Position numbers and translations under genes: made by a program. Shown here piece by piece: positions 60,713 to 64,000 of a stretch of 64,000 bases of DNA. A model generated the notes under the pieces. It was given only the letters and a program-made list of their open reading frames with translations. It had not been told where the DNA came from and ran no database searches. Each line of letters starts with the position of its first letter. The stretch's first letter is position 1. This stretch comes from CAVVAE01 sp963746185 (lineage in GTDB: Bacteria; Actinomycetota; Actinomycetes; Propionibacteriales; Nocardioidaceae): NCBI GenBank assembly GCA_963746185.1, contig CAVVAE010000004.1, positions 1,426,001 to 1,490,000 of the forward strand, in the 5' to 3' direction.

Positions 60713-62347
60713 TCAGTGGCCGCGAAAGGCTTCTTCAAGCCACCAGGAACCCTGGTCGTTCACGACCTTTGCGTCGATCAGGAGTGGTGATGCCCGATCT
60801 CCGTTGACCCACGCCGACACCGGGGCGAGGTCGGTGGAAGTGCGCACAGTGATGGCCTCGAAACCGTAGCCACGCGCGATGGCGGCGATGTCGGTGGACG
60901 GGAACGTCACGGTGTCGAGCGGGAAGCCGTCTGGTCCGAAGTGGTGCACCTCCGCGCCGTAAGCGTCGTCGTTGTAGATGATCACGACCATGGGGAGTCC
61001 AAGCCGGCGTACGGTGTCGAGCTCGGCCGCACTCATCAACGCTCCGCCGTCGCCGAGAGCAGCGACGGGAAGCCGGTCAGGCTGGGCCAGCGCGGCGCCG
61101 ATGGCGGTGGCCAGTCCGAGCCCGATCGACTGGAACGCCTGCGTGAAGCAGAAGCCCTGCTCGTCGGGCACCGACAAGAACATGCTCGGATAGCCCATGA
61201 AGTTGCCGGAGTCCACGCTGACGACGCGGTCGCGCGGCAAGATGTCGTCGAGCGCGATGCTCAACAACCGCGGGTCGATCCGGTCTGCCGTGCTCACGTC
61301 GTCGAATTCCACGTCGCGCCACTGGATCTGTGCGGTGATCGACTCCCGAACCTTACGCGTGCGATAGCCCTGACGCTGTGCACCAAGTGCCGCCAGCACG
61401 GCACTGGCCGTGGCCGATACGTCGCCGATCACTCCGAATTGAACGTCACGATGAGCGCCGATGGCGTCAGGATCGTCGTCGACCTGTACGACGGTCGTGT
61501 CCGGGCCGATCAGCTTGCCGTGGCGCATCGTCCACATGTTCAGGGCGCACCCCCACCCGACGATGAGGTCTGCCTCACGGATCAGCTCGGCGGCCAGCGG
61601 CGATGCAAACCCGCCGGAGACATCGAGGGACCACGGGTTGCCGTGGAACAGGCCGCGAGCGACAGCAGACGTGGCAACCAAGGCGCCGGATCGTTCGGCC
61701 AGGGCCTCGATCGTGCTACGGCCCCAATCTCTGCGTGCTCCACGCCCGGCAACGAACACCGGACGTTCGGCCTGCTCTAACACTTCGGCCAGAGCCTTGA
61801 CGTGAGAAGCGCTGGGCTCGACCGGCGGCGGAGCGGCGGGCAGACCTGTCGATGGCAACGCCGTCACCTCGAGAGCCTGCACCTCTAGAGGAAGGTTGAG
61901 CAGCACAGTACGACGACCGTGCACGGCGCTGGCGACCGCCTGCAGCGTGACTTCGACCGCGGACTCCGACGACGTCACCCGGAACGGAACTGCTCCCACG
62001 GATCGAGCCAACGCCTCCTGGTCGACGTAGAAGTTCGACTTCGGTTGAGTCACCTCAGCAGCCACGATGACCAGCGGCGTGCGACTCTTGGCGGCCTCAC
62101 TGATTCCCGTCATCGCGTTGGTGAGCCCGCACCCCTGGTGCACGGTCACGGCGGCGATCGTCCCGCTCATCCGGCTGTAGGAGTCCGCCATCGTGGCTGC
62201 CCCACCTTCGTGCCGCGCGGCGACAAAGCGTGCACCCGCGCCGACCATCGCGTTCGTCACGTGGAAGTTGCCCGACCCAACCACACCGAACACATGCGTG
62301 ACGCCGGCGCCGACCAGCGTCTCGCCGACGGCCTGGGCGACCTTCAT
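60713..62347 (-). CDS. Thiamine-diphosphate-dependent enzyme (acetolactate synthase/decarboxylase-like)
   Basis: 544 residues with the three-domain ThDP layout. The N-terminal pyrimidine-binding domain has the activating Glu in ARHEGGAATMADSYSR and HQGCGLTNAMTGISEAAKSRTPLVIV. A central domain holds PVFVAGRGARRDW. The C-terminal PP-binding domain contains GDGGALMSAAELDTVRRLGLPMVVIIYNDD, the GDG-N motif for Mg-ThDP. The substrate is unknown: it lacks clear acetolactate synthase or indolepyruvate markers. The ATG overlaps the stop of the cyclase gene upstream (TGATG), so both proteins probably act in one short catabolic pathway. Confidence 0.85.
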   Translation of the reverse strand: MKVAQAVGETLVGAGVTHVFGVVGSGNFHVTNAMVGAGARFVAARHEGGAATMADSYSRMSGTIAAVTVHQGCGLTNAMTGISEAAKSRTPLVIVAAEVTQPKSNFYVDQEALARSVGAVPFRVTSSESAVEVTLQAVASAVHGRRTVLLNLPLEVQALEVTALPSTGLPAAPPPVEPSASHVKALAEVLEQAERPVFVAGRGARRDWGRSTIEALAERSGALVATSAVARGLFHGNPWSLDVSGGFASPLAAELIREADLIVGWGCALNMWTMRHGKLIGPDTTVVQVDDDPDAIGAHRDVQFGVIGDVSATASAVLAALGAQRQGYRTRKVRESITAQIQWRDVEFDDVSTADRIDPRLLSIALDDILPRDRVVSVDSGNFMGYPSMFLSVPDEQGFCFTQAFQSIGLGLATAIGAALAQPDRLPVAALGDGGALMSAAELDTVRRLGLPMVVIIYNDDAYGAEVHHFGPDGFPLDTVTFPSTDIAAIARGYGFEAITVRTSTDLAPVSAWVNGDRASPLLIDAKVVNDQGSWWLEEAFRGH

Positions 62348-63129
62348 CAGCGCTCGACCAGAGCAAGCACCCGGGCCGGAGCACCTGAGCCCGTCACGAT
62401 GGGGAGGGGCCCGGCGATGACGACCGTCCCGGTCGCGGGCAGCCGCGCGAGGTTCTGCAACTGGGTCAGCCCGTACTTGTCGCTCCCCATCAGGAAGGAG
62501 TGGCAGGGGAACGCGGGCTCGAAGGAGTGCGCGGCGCCGGCGTCGGTGCCCACTGTCTCGACACCAAGCCCGATCACCGGCGACTCCTCGGCAACCCATC
62601 GCGCACACTCCGGTGACAAGCCGGGAGTATGAGGTCCGGTCTCGTCGGCGTTGATGAACTCCTGTTGCGAGTTGGAGCGCGAGTCCCAGCCGGTTCGCAG
62701 CAGCAGCCATCCACCTTCGGGCAGGGCGCCGTACTCGGACTCCCAGCCCCTCACGTGGTCGACCTCGACCAGGAAGTCGGGGTTGGCGGCGGCTTCGGCG
62801 GAGAAGTCGAGCACGGCGGCGGGCGCGATCAGTTTGTTGACGGGGACTGACGCGATGTCGTCCTTGCCCTGACCGGTCACCCAGTGGTTGGGCGCATCGA
62901 AGTGGGTCCCCGTGTGCTCACCACTGCGGAAGTTGTTCCAGTACCAGGCCGGGCCTCGATCGTCGTACCGGCTGATCTCCTCGAGCTCGAAGTGTGCTGT
63001 CTGTCCGAACTCAGGTGGGAGCTGGATGACGGGAGTCTGGCCAGATAGTGGTGAGGTGAGGTCGACAATCTCGATCGCGCCGCTGCTCAGGGCAGACGTG
63101 AACGCGGCAAGGGTTGATAGCTCGGACAT
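62347..63129 (-). CDS. Cyclase/kynurenine-formamidase-like metal hydrolase
   Basis: 260 residues of the cyclase (Pfam) family, which includes bacterial kynurenine formamidase and isatin hydrolase. The metal-binding motif HTGTHFDAPNHW (HxGTHxDxPxH) is clear; PEFGQTAHFELEEISRYDDRGPAWYWN lies before it, and a C-terminal VIGLGVETVGTDAG follows. First gene of a two-gene operon with the ThDP enzyme. No tryptophan genes are adjacent, so kynurenine formamide need not be the substrate; amide or lactone hydrolysis of a 2-oxo-acid precursor is possible. Confidence 0.85.
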   Translation of the reverse strand: MSELSTLAAFTSALSSGAIEIVDLTSPLSGQTPVIQLPPEFGQTAHFELEEISRYDDRGPAWYWNNFRSGEHTGTHFDAPNHWVTGQGKDDIASVPVNKLIAPAAVLDFSAEAAANPDFLVEVDHVRGWESEYGALPEGGWLLLRTGWDSRSNSQQEFINADETGPHTPGLSPECARWVAEESPVIGLGVETVGTDAGAAHSFEPAFPCHSFLMGSDKYGLTQLQNLARLPATGTVVIAGPLPIVTGSGAPARVLALVER

Positions 63130-63247
63130 GGGACTGCCTCCTGCGTTGGGGTCCGCGGGTGATCGGGCTGGCTAGCTCCTCATAGCCAACCACGCCTGGC
63201 AGCCTGGCAGGTACGACGCAGGGCGGCGTACACCGTCTGCGCCTTCG

Positions 63248-63556
63248 CTAGTCCTGAGAGACCTGAAGAGCCCAGGCTGCGTGGAGGGCACTCTCGATGG
63301 CGTCTGCATCGCCGGCTTCGAGGTCGGCGACGACCATCATGTGGCGCGCGAACTTCTCGGGAACGCTGAACGTCGATGGGGACTCGTCGAGCAAGGCCGC
63401 TCGTACGTCGAAGTCCGCTCTGATCACGATGTGCGTGGCGTCGAGTTGGCGTGCGACGAGCCGCCCGTGGTAGCGCCAGTGTGTGAGTCCGCCTGAGGTC
63501 TTTCTGGCGACGCCGCGGAGTCCCTGCGCGATCTGCTCGACATCGGAGACATGCAT
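63248..63556 (-). CDS. MmcQ/YjbR-like small protein
   Basis: 102 residues resembling actinobacterial YjbR/MmcQ-type proteins: GLTHWRYHGRLVARQLDATHIVIRADFDVRAALL, then FSVPEKFARHMMVVADLEAGDADAIESALHAAWAL. The family has a CyaY-like fold with suspected DNA- or ligand-binding functions; none is established. It is divergent from the spermidine-synthase-like gene. Confidence 0.65.
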   Translation of the reverse strand: MHVSDVEQIAQGLRGVARKTSGGLTHWRYHGRLVARQLDATHIVIRADFDVRAALLDESPSTFSVPEKFARHMMVVADLEAGDADAIESALHAAWALQVSQD

Positions 63557-63643
63557 ACCGCCAACCTATTGCCCCGGTGGGTCTCTCGTTGCTCCAAGGA
63601 CGAGCCAGCGCCGGGTATCGGGCGCCCGTGACAGGCTGGCGAC

Positions 63644-64000
63644 GTGAGTACTCGCTTCGAGGAGCTCGATTGGCGGGAGACGCCGATGGGCGCCATCAGT
63701 TTGCGACGCCGCAGGGACCCGAGGTCCGGCGAAGACGTCTACGAGGTCAAGCTCGACGACGACTACCTCATGTCGAGCCAGTTCATCGTGGCCGAGGTCG
63801 AGCTCGCGCGGCTTGCCCTTGCGGACTTGGCTGGCGATCAGCTGGAGGTCGTGGTCGGAGGACTAGGCCTTGGCTATACAGCGCGAACCGTCCTGGAGGA
63901 CGCCCGCGTCAGCAGGCTCGTGGTGATCGAGCGGCTCGAAGCAGTGATCGACTGGCATGAACGGGGGCTGGTGCCTGTCGGTTCGCAGCTGACCATGGAC
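63644..64000 (+). CDS. Spermidine-synthase-like methyltransferase-fold protein (3' end outside window)
   Basis: Open frame of 119 codons running off the window end. The GTG start gives STRFEELDWRETPMGAISLRRRRDP, followed by VYEVKLDDDYLMSSQFIVAEVELA and the nucleotide/SAM-type motif VVVGGLGLGYTARTVL with VIERLEAVIDWHERGL after the second strand. This resembles the SpeE-like group that binds decarboxylated SAM or SAM. Actinobacterial members often lack proven polyamine activity, so the function is left open. Confidence 0.75.
   Translation, partial: MSTRFEELDWRETPMGAISLRRRRDPRSGEDVYEVKLDDDYLMSSQFIVAEVELARLALADLAGDQLEVVVGGLGLGYTARTVLEDARVSRLVVIERLEAVIDWHERGLVPVGSQLTMD

Overview
The window is a 64 kb chromosomal stretch of a high-GC actinobacterium. 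The evidence is GC-rich codon use, the HspR/HAIR heat-shock circuit, BldC, DUF3073, DUF3151, PurS, many starts that look leaderless, and a gene order (dnaK-grpE-dnaJ-hspR-clpB, fba-pyrE, the pur genes, purM-DUF3073-vdh-bldC) that resembles what is known from Streptomyces and relatives. Nocardioidaceae/Propionibacteriales is my best guess, but this is inference. I see no rRNA, tRNA, prophage, insertion sequence or CRISPR array, and no gene-free stretch longer than 300 bases.

Layout. 1-2.1 kb: end of histidine catabolism (hutF, hutI). 2.2-7.8 kb: two MMPL/RND-type exporters facing a divergent regulator made of two fused MarR domains; a 67-bp promoter-operator block is duplicated so that each exporter has its own copy. 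7.9-14.9 kb: chaperone operon dnaK-grpE-dnaJ-hspR-clpB behind a HAIR operator; dnaK as given carries four single-base indels. 14.9-18.2 kb: two small membrane proteins, an aminotransferase and a sortase homologue with Tyr in place of the catalytic His. 18.4-25.6 kb: pyrE, an AbiEi/DUF559-type protein, fructose-bisphosphate aldolase, a SpoU methyltransferase, a DedA protein, DUF3151, a LuxR-type regulator and a lipid kinase.

25.7-52.7 kb is dominated by purine synthesis: purA, purD, purB, purC, purS, purQ, purL, purF and purM cover most steps from PRPP to AMP (purN, purE/K and purH are not here). Between them sit a PknB-like kinase, a phytoene-desaturase-like FAD enzyme, an acyl-CoA ligase, a PfkB kinase and pseudouridine-5'-phosphate glycosidase separated by an amino-acid ABC transporter, two secreted proteins (DUF1906/peptidoglycan-binding and subtilisin-like), a sterol-carrier-family protein and an M20 peptidase. 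52.5-55.4 kb: DUF3073, valine/leucine dehydrogenase, a conserved unknown and bldC. 55.6-64 kb: a large membrane protein, a secreted M36 metalloprotease, a ThDP-enzyme/cyclase operon, a YjbR-like protein and the start of a spermidine-synthase-like gene.

The most unusual content is intergenic. A 77-bp structured repeat occurs six times (18.2, 20.2, 23.0, 27.0, 28.6 and 48.1 kb); two identical inverted copies bracket purD. A second hairpin family occurs at 37.3 and 49.6 kb, and a third REP-like family at 52.8 and 60.6 kb.
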